In this document: piece by piece, positions 1 to 12,777 of the stretch
Layout of the letters: every line of letters starts with the position of its first letter
Numbering within the stretch: position 1 is the first letter of the stretch
NCBI GenBank assembly: GCA_936440205.1
Contig: OW387135.1
Location: 36,744,792-36,808,791 of the forward strand
Source of the DNA: Lepidonotus clava
Taxonomy: Eukaryota; Annelida; Polychaeta; Phyllodocida; Polynoidae
Direction: 5' to 3'
Length of the DNA: 64,000 nucleotides
Translations under genes and position numbers: made by a program
The notes under the pieces: generated by a model
Seen by the model: only the letters and a program-made list of their open reading frames with translations
Databases searched by the model: none
Told to the model about the DNA's origin: nothing

Positions 1-150
1 GACGACCCACTCCCACCCCCACGACAACTAAGGCCACCCCAGGACGAGCAACTCTTACCTCCAGACGACCCACTCCCATCCGACTCCCACTAAGCCCCAA
101 CCCACGACGACCCAACCCAACCCTAAACGACCCCACTCCTATCCGACCCC
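1..150. repeat. C-rich degenerate tandem repeat
   Basis: The phrases GACGACCCACTCCCA and CATCCGACTCCCAC recur with changes at roughly 60-base spacing, so this is a decayed C-rich minisatellite running off the left edge. No coding potential is visible on either strand. Confidence 0.45.
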
Positions 151-1254
151 CACATCCAGGCAGGGCATCCCCCTCTCTCTTTCACCACCTAGTCTTCTCA
201 GCTTCACAAAACGAACGCTGTTTTTAGTCAACTGCAGGCGTTCTTGTGGAGAAAATGTCCATTTCGGCGGACGTCCGGAGATCAATGGCCCAAAGGCCCA
301 CTCATGTCGTGCCGTATTTTATCTCTTCTTTTTCTCGTTGAGTGAGGGGTTTTGGGGGTGTCCAGGTGGGGGTGGGGGTAAGGGCGGGGCGGGGGCGTGA
401 GCCTTATTGGCACTGGGGTCCAAAAACGGGAGCGTGTTTTAATCTACAAAGCCTCAGAAGCTGGATGCCTCGCACGGACATGCCATTTTTCGACCCGACC
501 TCTCTATGTTTTCATTGCTTCTTGGTTGAAGCAATCGACCTCCAATGGCCCTTGTTAGGATCTGGAGGCAGCCTACCTCCAGCCCTGAGGTCACAGCTGG
601 TCAAGTATACAGCGGGGGGTGGGATAGGGAGGTGCAGGAGGAGTCACTTGACTGGGCCTGAGGCTTAGCTAAGAGACATACAAGGTCGTGTTTATACCTG
701 GAATTAAAAAGTAATCTCATTATCAAGCAATGGCACCAGGGAAGTAGCGCATGTTGTAATTATCACGAGGAATGGGCTACCAGACACCAGACACCAGCCT
801 TAACTCCATTGACATTTATAAAGTCAAAGGCATACACTCGTACTGTCCGTCTATTTCTGCCTCCGTCACAACACCTAACACTCATTGTGGTATTTTGATA
901 CCGATTTCACGTGTGGAACATCTGATGGAAATAGAAAAGGAAAATGAAAAAAAAAAGTCATGTCGGCTATTCGGCCTCGCATATCTAATGAATATATATG
1001 CATTCATCTTTAACGAAACGCTATCGCATCATAGCATAGACATCTCGTAATGTCGTTCTAATGTTAATTTTCCGTTAAAAAAACAAGCACAACACTACAC
1101 GCACCTCTTTCTTATCAATTCCTTTCAAGTTTGATAACCTGGTGATCTGGCCCTAACGTAACGTGACGTGACCGTTCACGTGCTAACTGCGTGCGGGCCG
1201 TGAGTGGTGGCGGGCGGCGCATGCGATGAGCTGATAACAGGCCCGTGTAGGGGG
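151..1254. other. Gene-free stretch
   Basis: I see no gene here. Short open frames (for example 342-668 and 772-1050) have no recognisable motif and no codon pattern beyond local composition. The stretch 330-400 is G-rich. Nothing else stands out. Confidence 0.5.
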
Positions 1255-1322
1255 GTCACTGCCCCCGGCCCTGGAGGAGGGGGAGGGGGCGGAGGAGGGG
1301 GAGGAGGAGGATTGGGAGGTGT
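1255..1322 (+). other. G-rich purine tract with quadruplex potential
   Basis: Runs of three to five G separated by single A or GA steps fill this segment, so it could form a G-quadruplex or triplex. It is unlike the AT-rich DNA that follows. Confidence 0.4.
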
Positions 1323-3329
1323 TCGGGGAAGAGCGAACAATCACCATTGTCTTTTTCAGACTGCTTTAATGTACATCATATAAAGTCCTCTAAGAAAAGG
1401 GTCTTATAGAGTATGGTTATACCTATGACACACCAATGTTCACATGTTGAGATCGATGATTTTTTCGAGTGTGGCATAAGACGTTTGAGGATATTGAAGG
1501 AAATCAATTTCATAATGTATGTTAACTAGGCAATTTCTACTGTCCTCTATGTGAGTCATTCCACATTCTTGTCATTGCCGTCTTATGAGCTACACAGCAC
1601 TCCCATGAATGAAGTTGATTGGTAAGGAATCTGCTGAGGTGAGCAAATCTGACGGTCTTTTTTTCTATTTACACAATGCGAATATCAGCTGGTTGAAATA
1701 AACGGGGTTTATTCATGGTTTACAAGGAGACTACCAAGTTTGTTTGATTCATTAACAACGTACATCAGTCTCATTGTAAATCCCGTTTGTATTGGGTAAC
1801 GATGCTGTAGGCTGTTGTAAGATAAGAGATCAAACAATCGTTTGGTTTCTATGAATTATAAAAACACATGGGAAATAAAAAGGTCCCCAAGCATTGGTAA
1901 GACCATATAGTGAAATACTACAGTCATGATACCTGCCATATGAGATAATTACTACATACAAGAAACCCTACAAAATGCACTTCCTTTCAACCATTAACGA
2001 AGCCTATCAGGCAGAGAACTTCCTCGGGCCACATTACGGTTTTTCAGTTCGGACTGGCCTCGGGGTTGTTTTTGATAGTTTACGATCTTTCTTGTTCCAT
2101 ACAGTTTGTGCACTCTGTTCTTTATCCTCTTTTTTCATAGCCATCTCCTCCTACGTCTCTGTGTCTAATTCCTTATTTCATTATGATATTTGCAGAGCAT
2201 GCATATTGTGTTGAAAGAGATATAGATAGAAAAGCTTTCCATCGGTCTAAGGTTCTTGGAAGGATGTCCTTAACGGATGATACTGACTAATGCCTTTAGC
2301 AAGTAATCGTACCACACATGATTGATTTTGATAAATCAAGGTTTGCAAGTTTCTAATAAAGTAGTTGTAGCTGAATATCTGTATGGCTATTATTTTGTCA
2401 TAATTCACTCTATCGCAAAAGATATCAGAACATTACGTCATACAATCGTTATTGTATATGTATAATTGTTATCCTAAATAGACTAATCCGTATCATTGCA
2501 AGACATTTTGCTGAAATGCAAGATCATAATCTTTAAAATGCTGGATCAAGGCCTCTTTATAATTATTATGTACAACGGTTTATTTTCCTAATATAGCCAA
2601 GACCCCCTACGTTATATGAATTGTTTTTATCCCAAATTAGCTCTAATGATTAACAGCCCATTCCTCCGCACCCTTGCTATGATCCAATTAAATATGTTTG
2701 TTTGTCGGAATCACTGAATAAATCTTCTTGGGCCTATTGCATTATAAATAAGGAGTGAAAAATAGACCTCAGTACACATAAAACGTTGTTATGAAATAGA
2801 ACTGCACATTGTAAAAAGCAGAAGAAAACTGATAAACAAGGGAGGAAAATTGCTAATAGATCAACGTAGACCTCTTAAATCTACACAACAAAAAGCCAAC
2901 AATAATCATGCAAACGTGCAAACAATGTGAAATCTAGGTTGAAATTCGACCAATATGGCACACATTTTTCGCAATACAAATTCACACGTAACAACGGGAA
3001 ATGTCGCACACTTCTCAAAACACACATGCCTGGCATGTACTTTGTGAGCCAATAGTAAGAGCTAATGCAAAAGGCTCCTGGCGATTCGTATTATGGACTA
3101 AGAAAGCAAGCCTTAATCGAATATTAGTTGATTTCTAACTCTTCTAATTATGATCTGATAGCTAGAAGTGCATCAAATATTTTCACAAAGGGAACAGTTC
3201 AAATAACGAAACCATAAGAAAAAAAAGACAAAATCAGTTGATGCTGTCCACTAGCAAGCACACGCCATGAACAGTGGCATATTGAGTTTCAAGCCAAAAG
3301 GGAAAGCATGAGATGTCATTATGCAGCAA
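1323..3329. other. AT-rich gene-free stretch
   Basis: About 2 kb of AT-rich DNA with no recognisable exon, RNA gene or repeat structure. The small open frame at 1975-2214 has hydrophobic residues but no start context or homology that I recognise. Confidence 0.5.
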
Positions 3330-3720
3330 ACCGAAAGCAGTGGGCCACAATGGAGTCTACTACTTGGCCCGGGGGTGTAAGTACAAGACAAGATGTCCTG
3401 TTTACGTGTAGGCCCAGGGTCGCGCTGGTCGTACGGCTGGTTACCAGCGCCGTTATGTCTGCCCCCTGGTGGCAAATGGCTGAAGCAGCGAGCATTACCG
3501 ACGGCCGCGCTGAACGCAGGAAGTGCCGATTTGGGCGACGTCGCGCGCGCTCAAGCTTTTGGGAGGCAGCGGCCGGTGGCGACCGTTTAGCCCAAAAATA
3601 AAACCGTTTTTATCTGACCGTTACTGCCGCGAACCGACCTTCTATCGGCACGGAAACGCCTGTCGCCCAGTTTCCCCTGCAATTAAAAAAAGTTCCAAAT
3701 GGCGGTTCCAAGACAAGTGT
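3330..3720. promoter_or_regulatory. GC-rich island, possible regulatory element
   Basis: A sharply bounded GC- and CpG-rich island in AT-rich DNA. It contains a full CTCF-type site (3459-3473) and several CpG-dense words around 3500-3590. Overlapping open frames on both strands here follow base composition and carry no known motif, so I do not call a gene. A conserved enhancer or unannotated promoter is possible. Confidence 0.25.
3459..3473 (-). promoter_or_regulatory. CTCF-like motif
   Basis: Read on the minus strand this is GCCACCAGGGGGCAG, which fits the bilaterian CTCF core CCASNAGRNGGCRS at every position. Only the motif is seen; binding is inferred. Confidence 0.45.
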
Positions 3721-6700
3721 AATTCACGCTGAGAATAAAAATAGTGAATGGCAGCAACCAAACCAGAAGAGATGTGGTAAGATCGATCCGACTTAGCAAC
3801 AATAATGCAATGAAACATAAGTGGGAACAAAAAAATGAAAACATAGATAACATAATTATTGTGTATGTTAATATCACCATTAGGCCCAAATATTAAGTAT
3901 CATATGCATGTGCTTTTACATACCCTTGAAAGATCAATGGAAATGCCTAAACCACACCCTGCTTCAAGATATCACTTTGTAGCAGGCCTATGTATATTGT
4001 ATAGCTATGAGCGTGCGGGTGCTGGCAGACCAATAATAATATATGCCCAAAACGGTTCCATAAACTGATACCTAACGTTTCCTAATTGAAGACATACCCC
4101 TCTACGCTACTAAGGACAAATCAAGACACAGTCATCGTTGGTAAGCTCTGAGAATCTGCCGTGGACCATTCGGCATGGCAGGGGAGAAGTGGGGCCCATA
4201 AACTAGGCGTATTCCTGTCACACGGCCATGATTTATGCGCTGGATTATAAGTTTGTAATTACCGGCGGTGGGTGCCCGCTGCACTGCTCGGACCGACTGG
4301 TGGTGAGCAGCTCAGAAAGCAATGTATCATCCCTTATGAGCAGAACACAGCAGATGGCAGATGCAGGCCCCAGCCGCATGGCCGGGCGTAAGGCAGATTA
4401 ACCGGGACATTCTCTGACCTTATTCCTTATTCAAATGCCGGCCAGGTATCTGGGTAGCTCAGAGGAGGATAGGAGGGAGAAGGGTCAGAACATGACGAAG
4501 GAGGTGGGCGAGCAACCACAGGGAGGGTTTAGATGGATTGATCTATTTATTACAGAAGAGGACATCAACATGTTGGCTAATTCCTTAAATGAAAATAACA
4601 CAGCACAGAAAATGAGTACACACAGGATTATATGAACAAGAAAAGGAAGCATGGGTTGCTATGACGTAAATCAATTGAGCTAACAACAAAACAAACCGCC
4701 CAAGAACTGGGCATGGGTGATATGAAAATATTGAAGAAGGTATCTGACGGAAACAGAAACCTTGCCCCTTTTACCAACCCTGCTGAATCCTGTTTTCCCT
4801 TCTATGTATCTGCTTCTTTATTATCAGGGCAAATACGAAACCAGGAGGAAGCCTTTTGACCGGCGACTTCAGAGGCTGGGGATGTGAATCACCTCCCCAG
4901 TTTGGGGCCCGATGATTGTCCCCAACCTCCTTCCATAGGACAGACAGGGTTGACAGGACAAACTGGGTAGTTGTCACATGAAAGCGAACATTTTCATCGC
5001 CGCCTCCTTTAGCCTCAGTCGCTGCGCATACAGACAATGTTTTCTTCCCCTTGTTAAGCAGATTGCCCGGAGCGCGTGTATATTCCTTAAACATATGGGT
5101 GAAATGCTCAGCAAGCCTTTCGTGCCTATTTTAAGCTCCAGGTGCTGTGCCAATGCTGCCAGCGTTTTATGGTATTTCCTAATTGCTTCGTTCATAAAAA
5201 GATATACATGTAGTTCAAAGAGACAAGCTATTATTTGATGTTTTAAGTCACTAAAACCATGTACAGCCCCCGTATATAATTATATGGACCGGTTCAGTAG
5301 TCTAATCACAAAAGGCTATGGAACGTTGCATGCTGATTTTAGTCAACTCTGCACAGTGAGATATAAGAACCATAGGTTGCATATACTCCGTCAGTATAGT
5401 CCATACAGACACCAGTATACCTGATAAAGTATCTGATGTCCCATGAATGAAGGCAAATAATTCTCTATGCCGCGGATCTCTGACTTCCTTGTATGCTGTG
5501 ACATCTATTGTCCCTAATGTTATACTTAAGCATATATATGATCAATAGGGAAACTGCAGAGGAATCAGGCATATTGGCGTTACTAGTGGTTAAACTGGGG
5601 TATAAGGCTGACCAGGCCTTTGTTCTAGGTCTAACCTGTGGGGTTAAGACCCTGTGTCTTATTACCTCAAGGTGCACAGAGCATTATCTGTGTGTGCATG
5701 GAGATTAAAATAAAACTTTAACTTTAACTTTAATCTCTCTGGTGTGTGGCATCACAAGCAGAACAGTTGAAAAATATGCTTGTATAATGACTCGTGCTGT
5801 ATAATAATTGATTACAAAGTTGTCGTTGAGTTTGATATATTCGCCACCTATTTCTTATTGCATAATAACTTGTACTACATAATGACTCGTTCTTTGGGAT
5901 CTATAATGGCAGTACATTGAAACTGACATAATTACATGATATAAGGTATAAACAGCTGTGTAGGAAATGACACCTTAACAATTCATATGCCCAGAACAAT
6001 TAGAAGTCATGCCAGAAAGAAATGTCATTTGTTATGAACTTATTTCCTAGAATGCGTGTTAATTAAGTCTATAGGTACAATACGGGAAATATGAACTGGA
6101 CCATGCTCAGACAAAACTAACAAGTTGATTATACAATGGACAGTTATAATTACAGCTCTTTAATGACGCTTACATTTAGTCTAGTCGATGATAAGTTATT
6201 GCTCTGACAAAATATGCTTTTCCTAGTTATCAATTTCCTTGCGATTAGCAATTGAAAAAAAGCAGGGATTCACCACTTCTGATCAACCACAGAGCTTGCT
6301 GGAAATTTAACATAATAATTACTCAATTTGCATTTTGTTTATTCCCAACCTGTTTAACTTCAAATAAGAACCCTACAAGTAAACTTTTCTCAGAGTGTTT
6401 GAAACATCTTAGGATACATCCGGGGAATAATTGTATTAATTCAGGTTGAGAATAATCTATTTCCCAAATTTTTGACCGATCTAAAAAAAACATATAAATA
6501 CTTTCTATGCGGACGTAAGGACATTTTTAGTGGAGCAGTACACTCCTAATTGATCAGCATAACAGTATACTTTTTTGATAACCCCTACGGAACGTCTTTT
6601 GTTTAAAACATTGTTAAAGAGGCCTTCCTCGTGAGTTGAATTAAGTAGGCCTAATTCAATTGAGGGAGGTAAGTATATAAAGGGTATGCCCAATTTGATT

Positions 6701-7430
6701 TTGGTGCTTATTGCCCGTCTTATTGCATGCATGTCAGTATAAGAGGGAAACTTATGTATACAGCTTCTTTTATGTGGAAGGGAGAAGACACCGATACCCC
6801 AATGACACATAACCAACCATGCGTCTTGCACCTGGGGTTGCCACGACTTGCTAAAGGAGCATTTGTGTATCATTCTATCTTTACACAGATCATATATAGT
6901 GCTATCCCAGGACTGATCGACCAATTAATGTTCAAGTTTAGATTAAGATCCGAATATATAAAGTCTACCTGTAGAATTCCGTTCTTTGCACAACACAGAA
7001 ATAATTACGAAAATCGAAAAAGACACGCGTATCTTGAGTCATGATCATTTAGTTAATTAGTTAATATTTCAGTTGTGGAATCTACAGCTCTTCTAACAAA
7101 TGGGCGATGGTAAAGAGGTTTGTACCATCGGAGCATTCTTGTTATATGAAACGTTAGGCATATTATGTCATAAATAATGACATATACTATTACCACCAAT
7201 ATACCAAAGTATACTGCACAGTCTGTTGTATTCACTGCCCCAAAATACCAGCAGTCATCTTTAAAGGTATCTGGACTGTCATGTTATATTCAGGGCGAAA
7301 GATGATACAAAAAGCTCACCCTTCGGAACGGGCACTTATTGATGTGTACCTATCGATCGAGTTATTGGATAAACCCGCGTCAAAGTGATTCACATAGACC
7401 TTATTCGGGTTGGCCTAAAATGGATCTCCC
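3721..7430. other. Gene-free stretch with one motif-rich patch
   Basis: No gene is visible in 3.7 kb. The patch 4180-4400 is richer in GC and holds homeodomain-type words (GGATTA, TAATTA, TTTATG) next to GC-rich DNA, as conserved enhancers often do. The remainder is AT-rich. The open frames at 4771-5094, 6505-6924 and 6727-7044 have no motif I recognise. Confidence 0.4.
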
Positions 7431-8010
7431 CCGTGGAGGAGGGGGAGTGGGTGTCAAGAGAGCGGGCGGCAGCGGCCCGGCCCGTCTCGGGTTATGCGGT
7501 TAGCGCCGCCCGGCGAGCTGCTCGTGTCGTAAATGGGTCAGTAATTGAATAGAGAGGCAAAGCTCAGAAGAATAGGTTTGAGGTTCACTCATCGGTTTGG
7601 GTAGTTCCTGCCTGAGCCGCAAAGTGGATGGCTCGCATCCTTTTGTGCCAGTTGTCCCCATGGGTGAAATGGCCCAGGACGGCGGGGCGGTCGGGGACAG
7701 CTGTCAAGTTTTAATACGAGGAGGAGGACTCCGGCCGACCGCCAGTCGCCAAGGGTTGCCATGGAGAGCGCGCGCCGCCGGCAGTGGCGTCGGTCAAGCT
7801 CCCGGGACTCTGTCCATGGCAACACTGCTGATGATTGGATAATTATGTTAGCTGGAAATAAATTCCATTTGGGAGTGCGATTGTTCGCTGTGAGTGGAGT
7901 GGAGTGGAGGCCAGAGACGGGGGGACCAGGACGTCCTAATGTGACGTCGGTCCCGCCGCGCCGCCCATTCAGGGGCCGCTCCGAGCAACCCCATTCTCAA
8001 CGTCATCGGC
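7430..8010. promoter_or_regulatory. GC-rich regulatory island with paired RFX X-boxes
   Basis: Two X-box halves face each other, GTTGCCATGG at 7755-7764 and CCATGGCAAC at 7814-7823. A TALE-homeodomain (MEIS/TGIF) palindrome GACAGCTGTCA lies at 7696-7706. An inverted CCAAT box (ATTGG) at 7834-7838 runs into GGATAATTA. The island is CpG-rich and sharply bounded. Such a mix is typical of a CpG promoter or conserved enhancer. No adjacent exon is recognised, so enhancer or unassigned promoter are both open. Confidence 0.4.
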
Positions 8011-8779
8011 AAGGAGGGTTGAAGAATCTAGAGTTGGCGAGTCAAGGTTGGGTTTGCAGTGTGGTTTCGAATTCATTTCTAGACTCAATGCTATATAGGC
8101 CTACTGTTGGTTATAATTATGGGGAAAAGTAACTTCATCCTTAATTAAAAAATCAATTGCACACGATATCCCACCTTCACACAATAGAATCAAAACTACA
8201 TTACCCATTGTATGTAAGCAGGCAATATGATGAAGGGATGATTGATATATTTAGATTCTAATAATGAAAGATTGAACAAAACAACTAATGCACACTCCCA
8301 AACTCGGCTATTTATGTACAGTACACGTAACATTCTTCTGACGATACTGCAACAAAAAGAATATGATTCGTTTAATCCAAGAAATCCTGACCATCACCAT
8401 CAAGAAAATCTTGACCGTCACCACTGTATAGATCATGTGAAACTCTAAACTCCCACAGAAATTATGGAAACTTATAGACCCTAATAACATCTACAAAAAG
8501 TCTGGAAACTTATAGGCCCTAACATCTTCCTGAGATGAAGTGATTAGAATTCCTTTTTATGTTGCATCCCAATGTCTAAGCTATCCATTCCTTTCTTTGT
8601 GCCCATATGCATATCAAGATTAATATGTTATAATGGCACCGGAAAGTCACTATAAAAATTAGCATATAAGATTGTGATATACTTTCTTTTATGTATGTCA
8701 AATATTTTTTAGATGAACAGGTTCATCTTGTTTAAGAACGGTTAGATCATGCAGTACCCATGCATAGACGTAAATATAT
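8011..8779. other. AT-rich gene-free stretch
   Basis: No coding, RNA or mobile-element signal. A short near-repeat of an ACTTATAG-CCCTAA phrase occurs around 8470 and 8510. Confidence 0.45.
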
Positions 8780-9230
8780 TATCCTTGATTCTAATCAAGG
8801 CATTGATGGGCTAACCCTGTAGCCAGCCCAGCTCCCCAGCTGGCACTTATCGACTGAGCAGATTCTATGGGAACCTCATCTACAGGGCACCCAGAGGATG
8901 ACGTAGGTGCCGTGGATCATAGGGAAATCAGATAAGCTTTCAATGGATGGTTATCAGGCAGGGCAGGCCCCACTCTTACGTAGCTGGACACAGGGGAGCA
9001 TGCACCAATATTTTCCTGCTCGTCCCTGCATGTGAGAGTAACAGGCTGAGCAGCTCGCTACAGTCAGGAGCAGCTCCTGCCCATGCCCCACCCACCCTAT
9101 ACCACCCCTCCGGCCGCCCTGATGGGTCATTAGCAGTCCCAGGGGCCCACTTACATTGCCTTTCTTACCGCCAGCTTGTCAGTAACCGATCAGTTGTTAT
9201 GCCATCGAAAATTAATTGAACTATATCATG
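8780..9230. promoter_or_regulatory. GC-rich motif-dense island
   Basis: GC content rises, with GATA-type words (CTTATCGA, AGATAAGC, GTTATCAG), CAGCTG-like words and C-rich boxes, bounded by AT-rich DNA on both sides. No exon is recognised. An enhancer is a reasonable guess, without proof. Confidence 0.22.
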
Positions 9231-9894
9231 ACGTTATATAAAGAACGCTCCCATAGCTACCGGTATTTCCAACTCATGTTTCTTGGTCAGTGGATTAGAC
9301 AAGATGATAAGCAGCCATCTTGTAAAGGCGAGAAGATCATACATATGTTTCTACTTGTCGAATGACAGCACACTTAAAACAACAATCTGAATTAACCTAA
9401 GTGCAATGCAGCAGGTAATTGTAGTTGATGAATAGATAATAGAATGGAACAGGTAAACATGAAACACTCTTCTTCGGTGCGGATAAGTAGACAGGTAGAG
9501 AGTCAAAGCACGTGACACGCCCTTTCTCTGATGAGTTCTAAGTAAACCCATTGTGTTACAAAGACAACTTGCATAACAGTGACCTGACCACGATATTCTA
9601 GGGTCACCCTATTTAATACAACCAGGGTAATTGTATGTGTCATTCTGTCTCATAATACTAAGCTATACAGGTAGTCGGAATTACTGGGCATCTGGCAGAA
9701 ATTATCCCACGTTGTCGGGTTTACGCTATTTGTCAGGGAGAAGGAATATAATCTGATAATATACTTTATCAATGAAAGGCAGCCTCTGCCTAAAGTATGG
9801 GATGTCCATTTGGTATATCTGGATGTCAACAGGTCGTCAACTGCTGAATTACTAGATCCTTTATGAGGGTTAATTCCCATGAGCAGGTCAAGTG
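9231..9894. other. Gene-free flank of the Harbinger element
   Basis: No gene or repeat is seen. This is the DNA into which the Harbinger element at 9898 inserted. Confidence 0.45.
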
Positions 9895-9897
9895 TAA
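9895..9897. repeat. Left target-site duplication TAA
   Basis: TAA directly outside the left inverted end, matched by TAA at 22306-22308 outside the right end. Three-base TWA duplications are the signature of PIF/Harbinger insertion. Confidence 0.85.
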
Positions 9898-10090
9898 AGC
9901 CTGGTCCCCACGTGGCGATTAAATCTTGTCTAATCGGCGGCGACTAAGTTGAAGTTAATCGTCCGACGACTTACTTTAGTCGGCGGCGGCCAATTATCGG
10001 AGACGCCTCGCGGTCGGGCGACTAGAGGTCACTCGTCGGCCGACGACGAAGGAAAGGATGTATATTTCGCGTCCCAACGTGAGCGACTAA
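9898..10090. repeat. Left inverted end and subterminal repeats
   Basis: After the terminal repeat, the words CGACTAA, GTCGGCGGCG and the 14-base palindrome TCGTCGGCCGACGA (10033-10046) occur in dense array, followed by GTCCCAACGTGAGCGACT at 10071, a near-copy of the element tip. Such clusters are expected binding sites for the transposase or its MADF partner. Confidence 0.7.
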
Positions 10091-10212
10091 AATTATAAAA
10101 AACCCAAAAATAACCATGCCGCCGACTAGACCTCTCGGTTGCAATTCAATTTTGGCCCTGATTTCTCTCAGTCGAACCCCGTTCTTTGTAAGTTGTTGTT
10201 CCGTGAACGAAG

Positions 10213-12264
10213 ATGTCAGCCATGTGCTCTCAATTTGTTGCATTCTTTTGGTTTTTGGAAGATGACGAGGGAAAGGAAGAACCACCCAAAAAGAAACGCA
10301 AATCGCCCGTGGTTTGGGAAAGACCGTGGCTGTCGAGGCGCATTGATCCAGCATGCGAGAACGTCTACACTCTGATGAAGCTATTGCGAGAGGTAAAATT
10401 ATTCGTTCAACGATCACATATACATATAATCCTTGTAAGACGTAATAGATAATTTCTGTTTGATGCATGCAGTGTAATTAATTTTAAAAATCAAATTCGT
10501 CACTCTTGGATTATGACATCCACTTTATTTTATTATGTTTTTCTAGTATGTAATGAATCTTATTATGAATTATTAAAAAAATCTAGGGCAATATTCATAG
10601 TTAACAGACTAATGAACACGTTATTTAGTCTATCATGGATCATCAAGTCCTATTCAAACCATCATATTTTTTTGCAGTTGGAGGATACAGCTGAATTTCG
10701 TCGAATGATGAGAATGGACGAGGCGACCTACGACTTCTTACTAGATCGAGTTGACTCCTACATCCGCAAACAAGATACCTGTATGCGCTTTGCAATTTCA
10801 CCTGGTGCTCGGCTGTCAGTGACTCTTCGATATTTGGCCCATGGTAAGCAATGGTAGCAAAAAAACATTAATTAAAATTTATACTTTATAATGTTGGCCT
10901 AAAGAATAATTTTTTATTTTTTTGTAATATTTTGAAAATTCTAAAATATATAGATTATATTATTGTAATTAATATTTTATACTCAATTTAAATACTCATT
11001 GACTTATTCTTTATAGGCCACAACTGTCCTTCGCTAGTCCACCAATTCATCGTTTGCAAATCTTCCGTTCACCGAATTATCGATGAAACCGTAGCAGCAA
11101 TAGTCTCAGCACTTGGTGAAGATTTCCTTAAGGTATGTTCGTCATTAAAGAATATTAAATCACAAACTTAATCTTCGGTATAATTAATACGTTAACAATT
11201 AAATTTTTATCTGTTTTCACTAAAAAAAATAATTCCCCTTCATGTAATAGTTATCTCGTGAGTAGAAGTTATAAAAAAATAAGAATTTAATATTTAAAAA
11301 GAAATAGACATAAATGTAGTAATTCGGTTCAATATTTACTAAGTTATATTTTAAATGTTCTCAACGTGACAAAGAAAAAAAACATTGATTAGTTCTCCGA
11401 CGTCATACCAAATTGAAGTGATGTTTTCTCATAATTTGCTTTTTCCAGACTCCGTCAACAGCAAACGAGTGGAACGATGTGGTGAAGGTATTCCATCATA
11501 GATGGAATTTCCCAAACTGCATCGGCGCTTTGGACGGTAAACACATCCGTATCAGAAAACCAAACAACTCGGGATCCACGTATTGGAACTACAAATCATT
11601 CCATAGCATTGTCCTGATGGCACTTGTCGATGCGAATTACGAGTTTATGTTCGTGGACGTGGGGGCCGAGGGTCGACAATCTGATGGCGGAATATGGTCT
11701 AATTGCTCGCTCATGGAAGGAATTGAGGATGGAGATGCCGGATTGCCTGGACCAAGAAAACTTCCAGGTTCACAGATTAGCACAGAAATGGTAATCGTTG
11801 GGGATGATGCGTTTTCATTATCCCCACATCTTGTCAAGCCGTTCGGTCATCGGGCGCTGACCAAGGAAGAACGGTTATTCAACTACCGACTATCACGTGC
11901 ACGTCGAGTTGCTGAGAACGCGTTTGGAATTATGTGCAGCCGATTCCGAATCTTCCAGACAGAGATACACGCCTCACCTGACCGGGTAACCAACATAGTG
12001 CTAGCCAGTTGCTGCTTACACAATCTCCTGAGACGTCGATGTGGCAAGTCTTACCTAGTTCCAGGGTCGATAGATGGGGAGGACTGCGACATGAATTTAG
12101 TCCCTGGAGCTTGGAGGAAAGAGCCCCAACTAGTTCCATTGGAACCTACCAAACGTCACAATGCCACCATTTTCTCAAAGAAGCAACGCATCCGTCTGAA
12201 GAACTACTTCGCCTCCCTGGAGGGTTCAGTGCCTTGGCAGGAAAGGGCAATTGAGGATATCTAG
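10213..12264 (+). CDS. PIF/Harbinger DDE transposase (four exons)
   Basis: Exons inferred from GT-AG sites and frame are 10213-10392, 10678-10843, 11017-11132 and 11449-12264, giving about 425 residues, a normal length for the family. Exon 1 carries an SV40-like nuclear signal, PPKKKRK (residues 24-30). Exons 2-3 hold the N-terminal helix-turn-helix region ending in SVHRIIDET. Exon 4 has the catalytic core: D183 in GALDGKH, D273 in VGDDAF and E310 in RVAENAFG, the PIF/Harbinger DDE set, plus the DANYEFMFVDVG strand. All three catalytic residues are present and there is no stop in frame. Exon phases agree (0, 1, 0). It should cut and join the element ends in the nucleus, with help from a Myb/MADF-like partner. 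A likely poly(A) signal AATAAA lies at 12433-12438. The first ATG is chosen because it opens the frame before the nuclear signal; MCSQ three codons later is an alternative. Confidence 0.9.
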
Positions 12265-12777
12265 TGCAGTCAGACAATCAAAAAGAAATTCTTTGAATAA
12301 CTTTGAATTTAAACTACGTGAATTTTTTTTATTTTGCTTCTACAATCTAATTTTTCAATTCTTGAAGGATATGAAACATATATCCAATTTCATTAGGAGA
12401 TATTGATATGTACAATGAAACCTTTCAATATCAATAAATTCAACTTTGAACGTTCAACTTTCTTTTCTTTCCAGCGTTTATACATTTTAATTATTTCGGT
12501 CGAAGACAATTTACTTTCAAAATATCCACAGGTAAACGTTCCTCCAAATCTATGGAAGAATAATCCAGCATAACATTAGAAAGTCTCACAATTGCCATGG
12601 ACAATTTTTTTTTAATATACTGCTATAAGAGCATTGCATGGTATGTTGTCGTCCTATTACTATATATAAATAAAAATAGACAGATTTATAATCATGGCAA
12701 TAGCTATTTAACATTTGTAGTACCTCAGTCACATACATCCCATCAAATGCAGCAGTATTTAAACTCAATGAACAGTT
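12265..12777. other. Convergent intergenic spacer inside Harbinger
   Basis: AT-rich 3' untranslated space shared by the transposase and the first accessory gene, which run towards each other. It holds AATAAA on the plus strand (12433-12438) and TTTATT/TTTAAT words that would be poly(A) signals for the minus strand near 12328 and 12609, so the two transcripts may overlap. Confidence 0.5.

Noticed and set aside
6505-6924. 139-residue open frame on the minus strand
   Set aside because: No known domain, and a competing open frame on the other strand across the same bases.
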